A stretch of DNA of 64,000 nucleotides from Paracoccus sp. R12_2 (GTDB lineage: Bacteria; Pseudomonadota; Alphaproteobacteria; Rhodobacterales; Rhodobacteraceae). The stretch is taken from assembly GCF_017744015.1 (NCBI RefSeq), contig NZ_JAGHRA010000001.1, positions 124,001-188,000 on the forward strand, written 5' to 3'. Made by a program: the position numbers and the translations under genes. Shown piece by piece: positions 16,837-26,761 of the stretch (its first letter is position 1; every line of letters begins with the position of its first letter). The notes below the pieces were generated by a model that did no database searches, was not told where the DNA came from, and worked only from the letters and a program-made list of their open reading frames with translations.

Positions 16837-18762
16837 GTGACCCATGCCGCCCGCCCGCTGATCGTTCTGTTGCTGACATTGCTTTCGGCCCTGCCGGCCG
16901 CTGCCAATCCGGCCCTGCGCGCCGTGATTGCCGACAATCTGGATCAGATCGAACGCCCCTCGCGCACGACGGTCGGCCCGCTGATCGACCAGATCGCCGC
17001 GACCGGCCCCGAGGGAACGGCACTGCTGGCGGCATGGGCCGACCGCAGCCTTGGCCTGACCGATGACGGACGCCTGCTGATCGTCGATGGCGACGTGATG
17101 ACGGACGCGGCGACAGGCACACCGGTCAGTGGCGCCGATCCCGACATGCTGCGTCCCAATTCGGGTGTGCGGGGGCTGATCGAATCGGCCCTTGTCGCCA
17201 GCCAGATTTCCGACCCTGACGCAGCGATGCGCGCACAGGCGCTGGACTCGATTGCGCGGGCCGGAACTGCCGATCAACTGAAGGCGCTGCGCAATGCGCC
17301 GCCCGATCCCGACCCCGCGTTGCAGGCCCGGCGCGACCGCTTGCAGACGCTGCTGACCATCCAGCACGACCCCGATCCCGCGTCCCGGATCGCCGCGATC
17401 CAGGCGCTCAGCGGTGATGTCGGGCTGGATTTCCGCGCGGCCCTGAACCCGCTGCTGGTCACGCGCCGGATCGCCGCGACCGACCAGCCCGGCGATGCCA
17501 ATATCGCCCGCGAACTGACGCCCGGCGGCGATCTGCTGTCCCGCGATGCCGCCTATGACCTGCTGAAGGCGCAGGATCTTGCACAGCCGCGCCTGACACC
17601 GGCGGCGCAGCGCGACAGCCTTGCCGCCAACATCGCCGATGGCAAGGTGGGCGGCGTGCCGGTTGCCACGCTTGGCGATCCCGCAGCCCGCGACCGCGCA
17701 TATGACGCGCTGGAAGCCGCCGGCACCGTCACCCCCGCCGCCACCGAATCCGAGGCACAGGCGGCCATAGACGCCCACCGCTATTTCGAGGTCTATGCCG
17801 AACCCGACAGCGACGTGACCGATGCCGCGCGTGCCGCGCAACGCAACGCGCAGTTGCGGCTTTCGGCGATGAAGGGGGTTGATCTGGGTATTGATGCGCT
17901 ATCGCTGGCCTCGATCTATTTCCTTGCGGCGATCGGGCTGGCGATCACCTTCGGGGTGATGCGCGTCATCAACATGGCGCATGGCGAATTCATCATGATG
18001 GGCGCCTATACCGGCTATGTGACGCAAACGCTGATCGCGGATCGCACCCTGTCGCTGATCGTCGCGCTGCCACTGGCCTTTGCAGTGACATTCGCGGCCG
18101 GGGTGGTCCTTTATCGGCTGGTGATCCGGCATCTGGCGCATCGCCCGCTTGAAACGCTGCTGGCGACCTTCGGCGTGTCCATCGCGCTGCAGCAGATCGC
18201 CAAGAACGTCTTCGGCACCCAGGCCCGCCCGCTGACCTCGCCCGCCTGGCTGGAAGGGGCGATCACCGTCAACGACGTGATCTCGATCTCGACCATCCGG
18301 GTGGCGATCTTCGTGCTGGCGCTGCTGTTTCTGGGCCTGTTCCTGTTCATCATGAAGCGCACCCGGCTGGGGCTCGAGGTGCGCGCGGTGACCCAGAATC
18401 CCGGCATGGCCGCCAGCATGGGCATCAATCCCGACCGCATCGCGATGATGACCTTCGGCCTCGGCTCGGGGATCGCCGGCATCGCGGGCGTCGCCATCGG
18501 CCTGTTCGCCAAGGTCACGTCCGAGCTTGGCCAGGACTACATCGTGCAAAGCTTCATGACCGTCGTGGTCGGCGGCGTCGGAAACATCTGGGGGACGCTG
18601 GCGGGGGCCGGGCTGATCGGAGTGCTGTCGAAGGTGATCGAATCCTTCAACCCCTCGAACACGCTGGCCGCGCAGACCTTCATGATCCTGTTCATCGTCA
18701 TCTTCATCCAGTTCCGGCCGCGCGGCATCATTCCGCAGCGCGGGCGGGCCGCCGAGGCCTGA
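16837..18762 (+). CDS. urtB: urea ABC transporter permease UrtB
   Basis: The protein has 641 residues from a GTG start at 16837 that has AGGGAAG about eight bases upstream. A signal-like segment (LIVLLLTLLSALPAAANP) is followed by about 330 residues of helical, Ala/Asp-rich periplasmic domain, the long form of UrtB. A LivH-type permease domain of about 280 residues follows, with GLAITFGVMRVINMAHGEF and FGLGSGIAGIAGVAIGL. It forms the channel with UrtC. UrtC starts two bases after its stop. Confidence 0.93.
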   Translation: MTHAARPLIVLLLTLLSALPAAANPALRAVIADNLDQIERPSRTTVGPLIDQIAATGPEGTALLAAWADRSLGLTDDGRLLIVDGDVMTDAATGTPVSGADPDMLRPNSGVRGLIESALVASQISDPDAAMRAQALDSIARAGTADQLKALRNAPPDPDPALQARRDRLQTLLTIQHDPDPASRIAAIQALSGDVGLDFRAALNPLLVTRRIAATDQPGDANIARELTPGGDLLSRDAAYDLLKAQDLAQPRLTPAAQRDSLAANIADGKVGGVPVATLGDPAARDRAYDALEAAGTVTPAATESEAQAAIDAHRYFEVYAEPDSDVTDAARAAQRNAQLRLSAMKGVDLGIDALSLASIYFLAAIGLAITFGVMRVINMAHGEFIMMGAYTGYVTQTLIADRTLSLIVALPLAFAVTFAAGVVLYRLVIRHLAHRPLETLLATFGVSIALQQIAKNVFGTQARPLTSPAWLEGAITVNDVISISTIRVAIFVLALLFLGLFLFIMKRTRLGLEVRAVTQNPGMAASMGINPDRIAMMTFGLGSGIAGIAGVAIGLFAKVTSELGQDYIVQSFMTVVVGGVGNIWGTLAGAGLIGVLSKVIESFNPSNTLAAQTFMILFIVIFIQFRPRGIIPQRGRAAEA

Positions 18763-18763
18763 T

Positions 18764-19999
18764 ATGCAACGCAAACCCTTCATCCTGCAGAACCCTTCGA
18801 CCCTGATCGTGCTGGCGGGGCTTGCGGTGTTCACCGTCGCCGTGACCGCGCTCAGCCAGGCCTACGGAACCGGCGCGATGCCGACCTCGATGGTCAAGGT
18901 GCTGGGCAAGACGCTGTGCCTTGCGCTGGCGGCGGTCGCGATGGATCTGGTCTGGGGCTATCTGGGCATTCTCAGCCTTGGCCAGATGGCGTTCTTCGCG
19001 CTTGGCGGCTACATGATCGGGCAATGGCTGATGTATGCACGCACCGAAGCCATCGTCGCCGCCTCGATGGCCAACAACGCCATTCCGCCGACGCCGCTGG
19101 AACTGCAGGAAGGCGTGGCGAACCAGATCTTCGGGGTTGTCGGTTCCGCCGATCTGCCGCTGGTCTGGTCCTTCGCCCATTCGCTGCCCCTGCAGATGCT
19201 GCTGGTGCTGGCCGTGCCGGGGCTGCTGGCACTGGTCTTCGGCTGGCTGGCGTTCCGCAGCCGGGTGAACGGCGTCTACCTGTCGATCCTGACCCAGGCG
19301 ATGACGCTGGCGCTGGCGCTGTGGCTGTTTCAGAACGACAGCGGCTTTCGCGGCAATAACGGGCTGTCGGGTCTGCAGAACATTCCCGGCCTCGACACCG
19401 TGTCGCAGGCGCGGCTGTCGGTCTGGTTCCTGTGGGCCTCGGCCTTCGCGCTGGGTCTGGGCTATCTGCTGGCCGCATGGGTGGTCAGCGGCAAGTTCGG
19501 CAGCGTCATCCGCGCCATCCGCGATGACGAGACCCGCGTGCGTTTCCTTGGCTATCCGGTCGAGGGTTTCAAGCTGGTGGTCTTCACGCTGGCCGCGATG
19601 ATCACCGCCATCGCGGGGGCGCTGTATTACCCGCAGGCGGGCATCATCAACCCGGCCGAACTGGCGCCCATCGCCTCGATCTATCTGGCGGTCTGGGTGG
19701 CCATCGGCGGGCGCGGCAGGCTGTATGGCGCGGTGATCGGCGCGGTGGTCGTGTCGCTGCTGTCCAGCTGGTTCACCGGCGGCCGCGCGCCCGACCTGTC
19801 GCTGCCGTTCTATACGATCAAGTGGGTGGACTGGTGGCTGGTGGCGCTGGGGCTGTCCTTCGTTCTGGTGACGCTGTTCGCGCCCAGGGGGATCGCCGGG
19901 CTGTTCGACTGGCTGGGGGGCGTCGTGTCGCCACGCCGCCAGGGCCGCGATCTGGGCCCCGATCAGGGCGCCCTGCAGGAACAGGAGGCCAAGGCATGA
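18764..19999 (+). CDS. urtC: urea ABC transporter permease UrtC
   Basis: The protein has 411 residues with the LivM-like permease fold. AVAMDLVWGYLGILSLGQMAFFALGGYMIG (about residues 54-83) is the family signature, and the EAA-like loop IRAIRDDETRVRFLGYPVEGFKL lies near 248. It pairs with UrtB in the inner membrane. The stop overlaps the urtD start by ATGA. Confidence 0.95.
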   Translation: MQRKPFILQNPSTLIVLAGLAVFTVAVTALSQAYGTGAMPTSMVKVLGKTLCLALAAVAMDLVWGYLGILSLGQMAFFALGGYMIGQWLMYARTEAIVAASMANNAIPPTPLELQEGVANQIFGVVGSADLPLVWSFAHSLPLQMLLVLAVPGLLALVFGWLAFRSRVNGVYLSILTQAMTLALALWLFQNDSGFRGNNGLSGLQNIPGLDTVSQARLSVWFLWASAFALGLGYLLAAWVVSGKFGSVIRAIRDDETRVRFLGYPVEGFKLVVFTLAAMITAIAGALYYPQAGIINPAELAPIASIYLAVWVAIGGRGRLYGAVIGAVVVSLLSSWFTGGRAPDLSLPFYTIKWVDWWLVALGLSFVLVTLFAPRGIAGLFDWLGGVVSPRRQGRDLGPDQGALQEQEAKA

Positions 20000-20736
20000 G
20001 CTCGCTTCTGGAGGTGGACGGCGTATCGGTCAGCTTCGACGGCTTCAGGGCGATCAACAGCCTGTCCTTCAATATCGGCGATGCCGAACTGCGCGCCGTG
20101 ATCGGCCCGAACGGGGCCGGCAAGACCACCTTCATGGACATCGTGACCGGCAAGACCCGCCCGGACGAGGGGCGCGTCCTGTGGGGCGAGCCGCCGCGTT
20201 CCCTGCTGAAGATGAACGAGGCACAGATCGCCCGCGCCGGAATCGGCCGCAAGTTCCAGCGCCCCACCGTGTTCGAGGATCAGTCGGTGGCCGACAACCT
20301 GACCATGGCGCTGAAGAACAACCGCAGCCCCTTTGCGGTGCTGGGCTGGCGGCCCTCGCGTGGCTCGGCCGCGCGGGTCGCGGAACTGGCGACCGAGGTG
20401 GGGCTGGCCGATCAGGTCGAGCGCAAATCGGGCGAACTCAGTCATGGGCAAAAGCAGTGGCTGGAAATCGGCATGTTGCTGGCGCAGGAACCGCGCCTGT
20501 TGCTGGTCGATGAACCCGCCGCCGGCATGACGCTGGCCGAACGCGAACAGACCACCACGCTGCTGCGTCGGCTGGCCGAAACGCGGGCGGTGGTGGTGGT
20601 GGAACACGACATGGATTTCGTGCGCCGGCTGGATTGCAAGGTGACGGTGCTGCATCAGGGCTCGGTGCTGGCCGAAGGGTCGCTGGACCATGTGACCCGC
20701 AATCCCGACGTGATCGAAGTCTATCTGGGGCGATGA
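19996..20736 (+). CDS. urtD: urea ABC transporter ATP-binding protein UrtD
   Basis: The protein has 246 residues. Walker A GPNGAGKTT is near residue 36, the signature region is SHGQKQWLEIGMLL near 147, and Walker B LLLVDEPAAGMT is near 166. UrtD is the LivG-type ATPase of the urea importer; the variant signature SHGQKQ in place of LSGGQ is normal for UrtD. I start at the ATG overlapping the urtC stop, with AGGAGG upstream. One base separates it from urtE. Confidence 0.96.
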   Translation: MSSLLEVDGVSVSFDGFRAINSLSFNIGDAELRAVIGPNGAGKTTFMDIVTGKTRPDEGRVLWGEPPRSLLKMNEAQIARAGIGRKFQRPTVFEDQSVADNLTMALKNNRSPFAVLGWRPSRGSAARVAELATEVGLADQVERKSGELSHGQKQWLEIGMLLAQEPRLLLVDEPAAGMTLAEREQTTTLLRRLAETRAVVVVEHDMDFVRRLDCKVTVLHQGSVLAEGSLDHVTRNPDVIEVYLGR

Positions 20737-20737
20737 C

Positions 20738-21448
20738 ATGCTGAACGCGACGAACCTGACCCTGCATTATGGCGGCAGCCAGATCCTGCACGGCATCGAC
20801 ATCGCCGCGCGGCCCGGCGCGGTGACCTGCGTGATGGGCAATAACGGCGTGGGCAAGACCTCGCTGATGAACCTGCTGGCGGGCCGCCATCCGCGATCCG
20901 GCGGCACGATCAGCTTTGACGGCACCGAACTGGGCCGGATCAGCGCGCAGCGGATGGCGCGGCTTGGCGTCGGCTATGTGCCGCAGGGCCGGGCGATCTT
21001 TCCGATGCTGACCGTGCGCGAGAACATGGAGACGGGCTTTGCCTGCCTGCCGCGCGGCGAACGCGCCATCCCGGACGAAATCTTCGACAGTTTCCCGGTG
21101 CTGGCCGAGATGGCGCACAGACGGGGCGGCGACCTGTCCGGCGGCCAGCAACAGCAGCTTGCCATCGCGCGGGCGCTGATCACGCGCCCCCGTGTCCTGC
21201 TGCTGGACGAGCCGACCGAGGGCATCCAGCCCAACATCATCGCACAGATCGGGCGGGTGATCGCAGCCCTGCGCGACCGGGGCGACATGGTGATCGTGCT
21301 GGTCGAACAGTTCTTCGACTTCGCGTGGGATCTGGGTGACGAATTCCTGGTGCTTGAACGCGGTCGCGCCGTCATGCAGGGGCCCAAGCAGCAATTGCGG
21401 CGCGAGGCGTTGCACGCCCGTCTGGCAGGTCACGCCAAGGCGGCCTGA
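20738..21448 (+). CDS. urtE: urea ABC transporter ATP-binding protein UrtE
   Basis: The protein has 236 residues, LivF-type. It opens with LHYGGSQILHGID; Walker A is GNNGVGKTSL, the signature LSGGQQQQLAIAR, and Walker B LLLDEPTEGIQPNI, the last phrase being typical of UrtE. With UrtD it drives urea import. It ends the 11.6-kb urea block. The convergent regulator gene begins six bases after its stop, with no obvious terminator hairpin between them. Confidence 0.96.
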   Translation: MLNATNLTLHYGGSQILHGIDIAARPGAVTCVMGNNGVGKTSLMNLLAGRHPRSGGTISFDGTELGRISAQRMARLGVGYVPQGRAIFPMLTVRENMETGFACLPRGERAIPDEIFDSFPVLAEMAHRRGGDLSGGQQQQLAIARALITRPRVLLLDEPTEGIQPNIIAQIGRVIAALRDRGDMVIVLVEQFFDFAWDLGDEFLVLERGRAVMQGPKQQLRREALHARLAGHAKAA

Positions 21449-21454
21449 ACGCCG

Positions 21455-22282
21455 CTAGTCGGACCTTCTGACATGAGCGCGCAACCCGCCCGCCGCCGCG
21501 GCCAACGCCAGCGCCAGCGTCGCGGTCGCGACCATCGGTCGAAAACCTGCGGCCTCGACCTCGACCAGGTTCAGCGACAGCACGTCCCGTCCCAGCCGCG
21601 CGGCAACGCCCGGATCGGCGATGGCGACGACTTCCGCGCCGCAGCCGCGCAGGTCGGTGCAGAATGCCAGCGTTTCGGGCATCGCGGGCGAAAAGGACAC
21701 GACCAGGACCGCGTCGCCTTCGCGCACCGAGGCAGCACCGCTGATCTGACCGAACGCGCCATGCAAAAGCGCCGGAACCTCGACCCGCTCAAGGATATAG
21801 GCGGTATGGGCCGCGGCGGCAAAGCAACGTCCGTGGCCGACCACATGGACAAGGGCGGCGCGTGACAGGATGCCCGCGGCCCGGTCGAAATCCGAACTGT
21901 CGACCGATGCGATCATTCGTTCCAGCGACATGCGACCCGCCTCGGCGAAGGTCGCCAGCAGACCGGCGGGCCGGCTGTCGCCATACTGGCTCAGCTGCTC
22001 CAGGCGCGCGGCATAGTCGCTGCGGGGCAATTCGAACGGGGTGCGGAACAGATCCCGCATCTGGGCATAGCCCGAGAATCCCATCGCCTGCGAAAACCGC
22101 ACCACGGCCGACGCGGGCACCCCGGCACCACGCGCGAACTCGGCAATCGTGGCCTGCGCCATGCGCGCCTGCTGACGCGCGGCATATTCCGCGCATTGCC
22201 GCAGCCGGCGTGGCAGGCTGGCATGCATCTGCTGGATGCGGGCGATGAATTCATCCGTGCTGTGGGGGGCGCCGTCTTTCAT
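21455..22282 (-). CDS. MurR/RpiR family transcriptional regulator
   Basis: The protein has 275 residues. The N-terminal HTH_6 domain (about residues 10-85) includes TIAEFARGAGVPASAVVRFSQAMGF. The SIS sugar-phosphate-type domain (about 120-250) includes VHVVGHGRCFAAAAHTAYILE and DAVLVVSFSPAMPETL. It is a DNA-binding regulator sensing a small ligand, probably a phosphosugar or an amine. It is divergent from the agmatinase gene and convergent with the urea transporter, so the nearest plausible targets are speB and itself. The ATG at 22282 was chosen over one six codons upstream. Confidence 0.85.
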   Translation of the reverse strand: MKDGAPHSTDEFIARIQQMHASLPRRLRQCAEYAARQQARMAQATIAEFARGAGVPASAVVRFSQAMGFSGYAQMRDLFRTPFELPRSDYAARLEQLSQYGDSRPAGLLATFAEAGRMSLERMIASVDSSDFDRAAGILSRAALVHVVGHGRCFAAAAHTAYILERVEVPALLHGAFGQISGAASVREGDAVLVVSFSPAMPETLAFCTDLRGCGAEVVAIADPGVAARLGRDVLSLNLVEVEAAGFRPMVATATLALALAAAAGGLRAHVRRSD

Positions 22283-22283
22283 G

Positions 22284-22336
22284 ATTCGGCCTGAACTCAC
22301 TAAACCAACCGAATTTGATGATGCCGACTGATTCGG
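22284..22336. promoter_or_regulatory. three ATTCGG/CCGAAT half-sites upstream of the RpiR-type gene
   Basis: ATTCGG at 22284-22289, CCGAAT (inverted) at 22309-22314 and ATTCGG at 22331-22336 lie just before the regulator start. They may form an autoregulatory or speB operator. No other support. Confidence 0.3.
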
Positions 22337-22507
22337 AAATATTCCACGGCATTCTCAGCAACTTGGCGGTGAATAAGGGTTCTCGAAACAACCGGCGGAC
22401 GTGCCGGGTTCCGGTGCCGCGACGCTGGCCTGCGAAGCTGCAAGATGCGCGATCGGACGGCTTGCGATGTCCTGGTCCCGGCGGCACTGTGTCGGCGTTG
22501 GAATTTG

Positions 22508-23482
22508 ATGAACGAGAGCGGCATGGCACTGGAAGATGCGAAGACCCAGGTCGATCAGGCCTTCACCCGCGCCGACCCGCGCGGCCTGTCCTTCGAGAAT
22601 GCCTTCGGCGGGGCGACCAGCTTTCTGCGCCGCCGCTATTCCAAGGATCTGGCGGGGGTCGATGTCGCCGTGACCGGCATTCCGTTCGACCAGGCGGTGA
22701 CCCACCGTCCCGGCGCGCGGTTCGGCCCGCGCGCGATCCGCGAGGCATCGACCCTGCAACCCTATGACCCGCCCTATGGCTGGGGCTATGATCCGCTGTC
22801 GGTGCTGCATGTCGTCGATTACGGCGACATGGCGTTCGATTACGCGAACACGCGCGAGGTGCCGGGCCGGATCGAGGCGCATATCGGCGCGATCATGGAT
22901 GCCGGCGCGGCGCCAGTCACCCTTGGCGGCGATCATTTCATCACCCTGCCGATCCTGCGCGCGGTCGCGGCGCGTCAGGGTCCGGTGGCGCTGATCCAGC
23001 TCGACGCCCATTCCGACACCTGGGTCGATGACGACCCGGACCGGATCGACCATGGCACGTTTCTCTACAAGGCGATCCGCGAGGGCGTGGTCGATCCTGC
23101 GGCCAGCGTCAGCATCGGCATCCGTACCGAAAATCCCGACACGCTTGGGGTGACCATCCTTGACGCCCCCTCGGTGCATCAGGACGGGGTCGAGGCGACG
23201 CTGTCGCGCATCCGCGCGGTCATCGGCGACCGACCGGCCTATGTGACCTTCGACATCGACGCGCTGGACCCGGCCTTCGCCCCCGGCACCGGCACCCCGG
23301 TCTGGGGCGGGCTGGCGTCGTGGCAGGCCGCGGCGCTGCTGCGCGGACTGGCGGGCACAAGCCTGATCGGCGGTGACGTGGTCGAGGTATCGCCGCCCTA
23401 TGACACGACCGGGGCCACCGCCATCGCCGGGGCCCATGTTGCGATGGACCTGATCGCCCTCCTTGGCTGGTCCCGGCGCTGA
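22508..23482 (+). CDS. speB: agmatinase (ureohydrolase family)
   Basis: The protein has 324 residues. The binuclear manganese ligands of ureohydrolases are present: GGDHF near residue 140, DAHSDTW near 165 and FDIDALDP near 247. The family opening RPGARFGPRAIREAS is near 71. The likely reaction is agmatine to putrescine plus urea, but guanidinobutyrase or guanidinopropionase activity cannot be excluded from sequence. Two starts are possible, 22508 and 22523. It is divergent from an RpiR-type regulator and lies beside the urea transport and urease genes, which would use the urea released. Confidence 0.85.
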   Translation: MNESGMALEDAKTQVDQAFTRADPRGLSFENAFGGATSFLRRRYSKDLAGVDVAVTGIPFDQAVTHRPGARFGPRAIREASTLQPYDPPYGWGYDPLSVLHVVDYGDMAFDYANTREVPGRIEAHIGAIMDAGAAPVTLGGDHFITLPILRAVAARQGPVALIQLDAHSDTWVDDDPDRIDHGTFLYKAIREGVVDPAASVSIGIRTENPDTLGVTILDAPSVHQDGVEATLSRIRAVIGDRPAYVTFDIDALDPAFAPGTGTPVWGGLASWQAAALLRGLAGTSLIGGDVVEVSPPYDTTGATAIAGAHVAMDLIALLGWSRR

Positions 23483-23494
23483 GGGTTGCATCCC

Positions 23495-23518
23495 CGCCCC
23501 CCTGGTGGGGGGGCGTTT
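23495..23518 (+). terminator. terminator-like hairpin after speB
   Basis: CGCCCCCC (23495-23502) pairs with GGGGGGCG (23508-23515) around a five-base loop and is followed by TTTC. It lies 13 bases past the speB stop and 63 bases before prfA. Confidence 0.6.
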
Positions 23519-23580
23519 CGGCAAAGAAGACGCCCGGCTGGCCGCTTGCCCACCCGCCGCGCGCAGAGTAAGCGATCCGG

Positions 23581-24632
<1,052 letters not shown>

Positions 24633-24636
<4 letters not shown>

Positions 24637-25457
24637 GGCTATCGCAGGCGCGCGCGCGTGCCACCGCCGCCCTGCGCGACGCCGGGATCGAGGCCGCGCC
24701 GCGTGACGCCGACCGGATCCTTGCGGCGATCCTGGGGGTGGCGCCGGGCCTGCTGCGGACCGCCGACGACCGCGACCTGACCGCCGAACAGCTTCGACGC
24801 CTCGATCAGGGAATCGCGGCACGCGCGGCGCGCCAGCCTGTGGCCCAAATCGTCGGTTTCCGCGATTTCCACGCCCACAGATTCCGGGTCACGCGGGACA
24901 CCCTGGATCCGCGCCCCGAGACCGAGACGCTGGTCGATGCGGCGCTGGACCTGCCATGGCGCAGCGTTCTGGATCTGGGGACCGGCACCGGCGCGATCCT
25001 GATTTCCCTGCTGTCGGCGCGACCGGGAACGGCGGGAACCGGCACCGACATCTCGAAAGCGGCCCTTGATGTGGCGCGCGAGAACGCCCAGATCATCGGT
25101 GTGACGGCGTCCTTCACGCAGGCCGACTGGTATGACGGCGTGACCGAACGCTTTGACCTGATCGTGTCGAACCCGCCCTATATCGCGCAGCAGGAAATGG
25201 CGGGTCTTGCCCCGGACGTTCTGGACTGGGAACCGCATTCGGCGCTGACCGACGGTGGGGACGGGCTGACCGCCTATCGCGCAATCGCGTCCGGCGCGCG
25301 CGACCGGCTGACACAGGACGGCCATGTTCTGGTCGAGATCGGCCCGACCCAAGGTGATGCGGTGTCGGCCCTGTTCCGCGCCCAAGGCGCAAAGACGCGC
25401 CTGATCCGCGATCTGGATGGGCGGAATCGTGTCGTTCTGGCCGATTTCGGGGGATGA
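24633..25457 (+). CDS. prmC: peptide chain release factor N5-glutamine methyltransferase
   Basis: The protein has 274 residues. An N-terminal helical domain is followed by a SAM-binding Rossmann domain with [16 protein letters not shown] near residue 111, and the catalytic NPPY motif is in [13 protein letters not shown] near 178. It methylates the glutamine of the GGQ motif in RF1 and RF2. The start overlaps the prfA stop by four bases, so synthesis of the factor and its modifier is coupled. Confidence 0.96.
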
Positions 25458-25485
25458 AAACCCGCTTTCGGCAGGGAAATGCCGC

Positions 25486-25547
25486 CAAGGGACAACTTTT
25501 CCCTTGTAAGCCCCGGTCCTGCGTGGTTAGTCACCCACGTGCCGGGG
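25486..25547 (+). other. two hairpins in the prmC-DUF4167 gap
   Basis: CAAGGG/CCCTTG (25486-25491 and 25501-25506) is followed at once by a larger stem. Its outer arms are CCCCGG/CCGGGG (25511-25516, 25542-25547) and its inner arms CGTGG/CCACG (25522-25526, 25535-25539). Neither has a T-run. They may be a 3' structure of prmC or part of a structured leader of the next gene. Confidence 0.4.
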
Positions 25548-25712
25548 CCGCAGGGCCACCGCACGGGTCAGCCTGACAAAGCCGAAACCGACCGGGTGCG
25601 CGACGCGCGCTGAAAGGTGCAAGGCGGGGCTGCACGGCAAGGCGCGGATTTCGCCGCGATGCCGCCCGAAACGCCGTCCAGACCAACCTGGAACCTACAG
25701 ACAGACAGACTG

Positions 25713-26621
25713 ATGAGATCATCCAAATCCCGTTCGCGTAACAAGTCGAACCGCCAGCGCTCGCTGGGGAATATCGTCAACCGTGTCTTTGACAGCTCGG
25801 GCCCGGAAGGCAAGGTCCGCGGCACGCCGCAGCAGATCATCGACAAATACCTGACCCTGGCCCGTGACGCGCAGTTGTCCAACGACCGCGTGGCCGAGCA
25901 AAGCTTTCTGCAGCATGCCGAGCATTACACCCGGATGCTGGGCGAGGCGCAGCGCGAAATGGCCGAGCGCCAGCAGCAGCACAACCAGAATCAGCGCCAG
26001 GGCGATGACGACAACGCGCAGCCGCGCGAAGGCAACGGCAACGGCCAGAACGGCGGTCAGAATGGTCGCGATCACGGCAATCGGGACCACGGCAACCGCG
26101 AGTTCGGCAATCGTGACCACGGCGGCCGGGATCAGGGCGGCCGGGATCAAGCGGGCCGGGATCAGGGTGGTCGTGATCAGGACAGCCGGGACCAGAACGG
26201 TCGTGGCCAGGCCCGTCGCGACGCGCCCGCCCAGGACCAGCAGCCGCGCCGTCAGGATGATGGCCCCCGCGACCAGCGCCGCGATGATGCGCCGGCCGCA
26301 AACGATGCCGGGTCTGCCGATCAGCCCCCCGCAGCGGAAAAACGTGTTCGGACGCGCCGTCAGCAACCGCCAGCGGCCGAGACGCCGCAGGGCGACGGCC
26401 TGCCCGACGCGGTGGCATCCGACGAAGGCGACAGCGCCGCGCCGGTGCCTACCCCCGAAACCGAGGCGAAGGACAGCAAGCCCAAGGCACCGCGTGCCCG
26501 GGCGCCGCGCAGCACCACCACGCGCAGCCGTCGCAAGCCCGAACCGGACGCCGGGGATGCCGAATCGGCGGCGCCCGAACAGCGCGCCGACACGGCCGAG
26601 GGCGGCGCCGGGCAAGGCTGA
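25713..26621 (+). CDS. DUF4167 domain-containing protein
   Basis: The protein has 302 residues. The conserved DUF4167 domain occupies about residues 1-90. It begins with a basic stretch (MRSSKSRSRNKSNRQRSLGN) and contains RVFDSSGPEGKVRGTPQQIIDKY. The remainder is disordered: a Gln/Asn/Gly region, a Gly-Arg-Asp repeat tract at about 117-168, then an Arg/Pro/Ala tail. The family follows prfA-prmC in many alphaproteobacteria; its function is not established, and the basic, low-complexity makeup suggests RNA or ribosome binding. The ATG at 25713 begins the conserved domain. A clean intrinsic terminator follows. Confidence 0.85.
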   Translation: MRSSKSRSRNKSNRQRSLGNIVNRVFDSSGPEGKVRGTPQQIIDKYLTLARDAQLSNDRVAEQSFLQHAEHYTRMLGEAQREMAERQQQHNQNQRQGDDDNAQPREGNGNGQNGGQNGRDHGNRDHGNREFGNRDHGGRDQGGRDQAGRDQGGRDQDSRDQNGRGQARRDAPAQDQQPRRQDDGPRDQRRDDAPAANDAGSADQPPAAEKRVRTRRQQPPAAETPQGDGLPDAVASDEGDSAAPVPTPETEAKDSKPKAPRARAPRSTTTRSRRKPEPDAGDAESAAPEQRADTAEGGAGQG

Positions 26622-26650
26622 ACCGCGACTCTGCGGACGACATCACGAAC

Positions 26651-26673
26651 GGGCCGCGCAAGCGGCCCTTTTT
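26651..26673 (+). terminator. intrinsic terminator after the DUF4167 gene
   Basis: GGGCCGC (26651-26657) pairs with GCGGCCC (26662-26668) around GCAA and is followed by TTTTT. A textbook structure 29 bases past the stop. Confidence 0.93.
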
Positions 26674-26761
26674 CATGATCCACACGCCTTCAGCTTTCAC
26701 GCCGCCATGCCGAACGCGGCGCGATCGGCATTGGCCGTCCGGTGCTTTTGATCCGCGGTGA

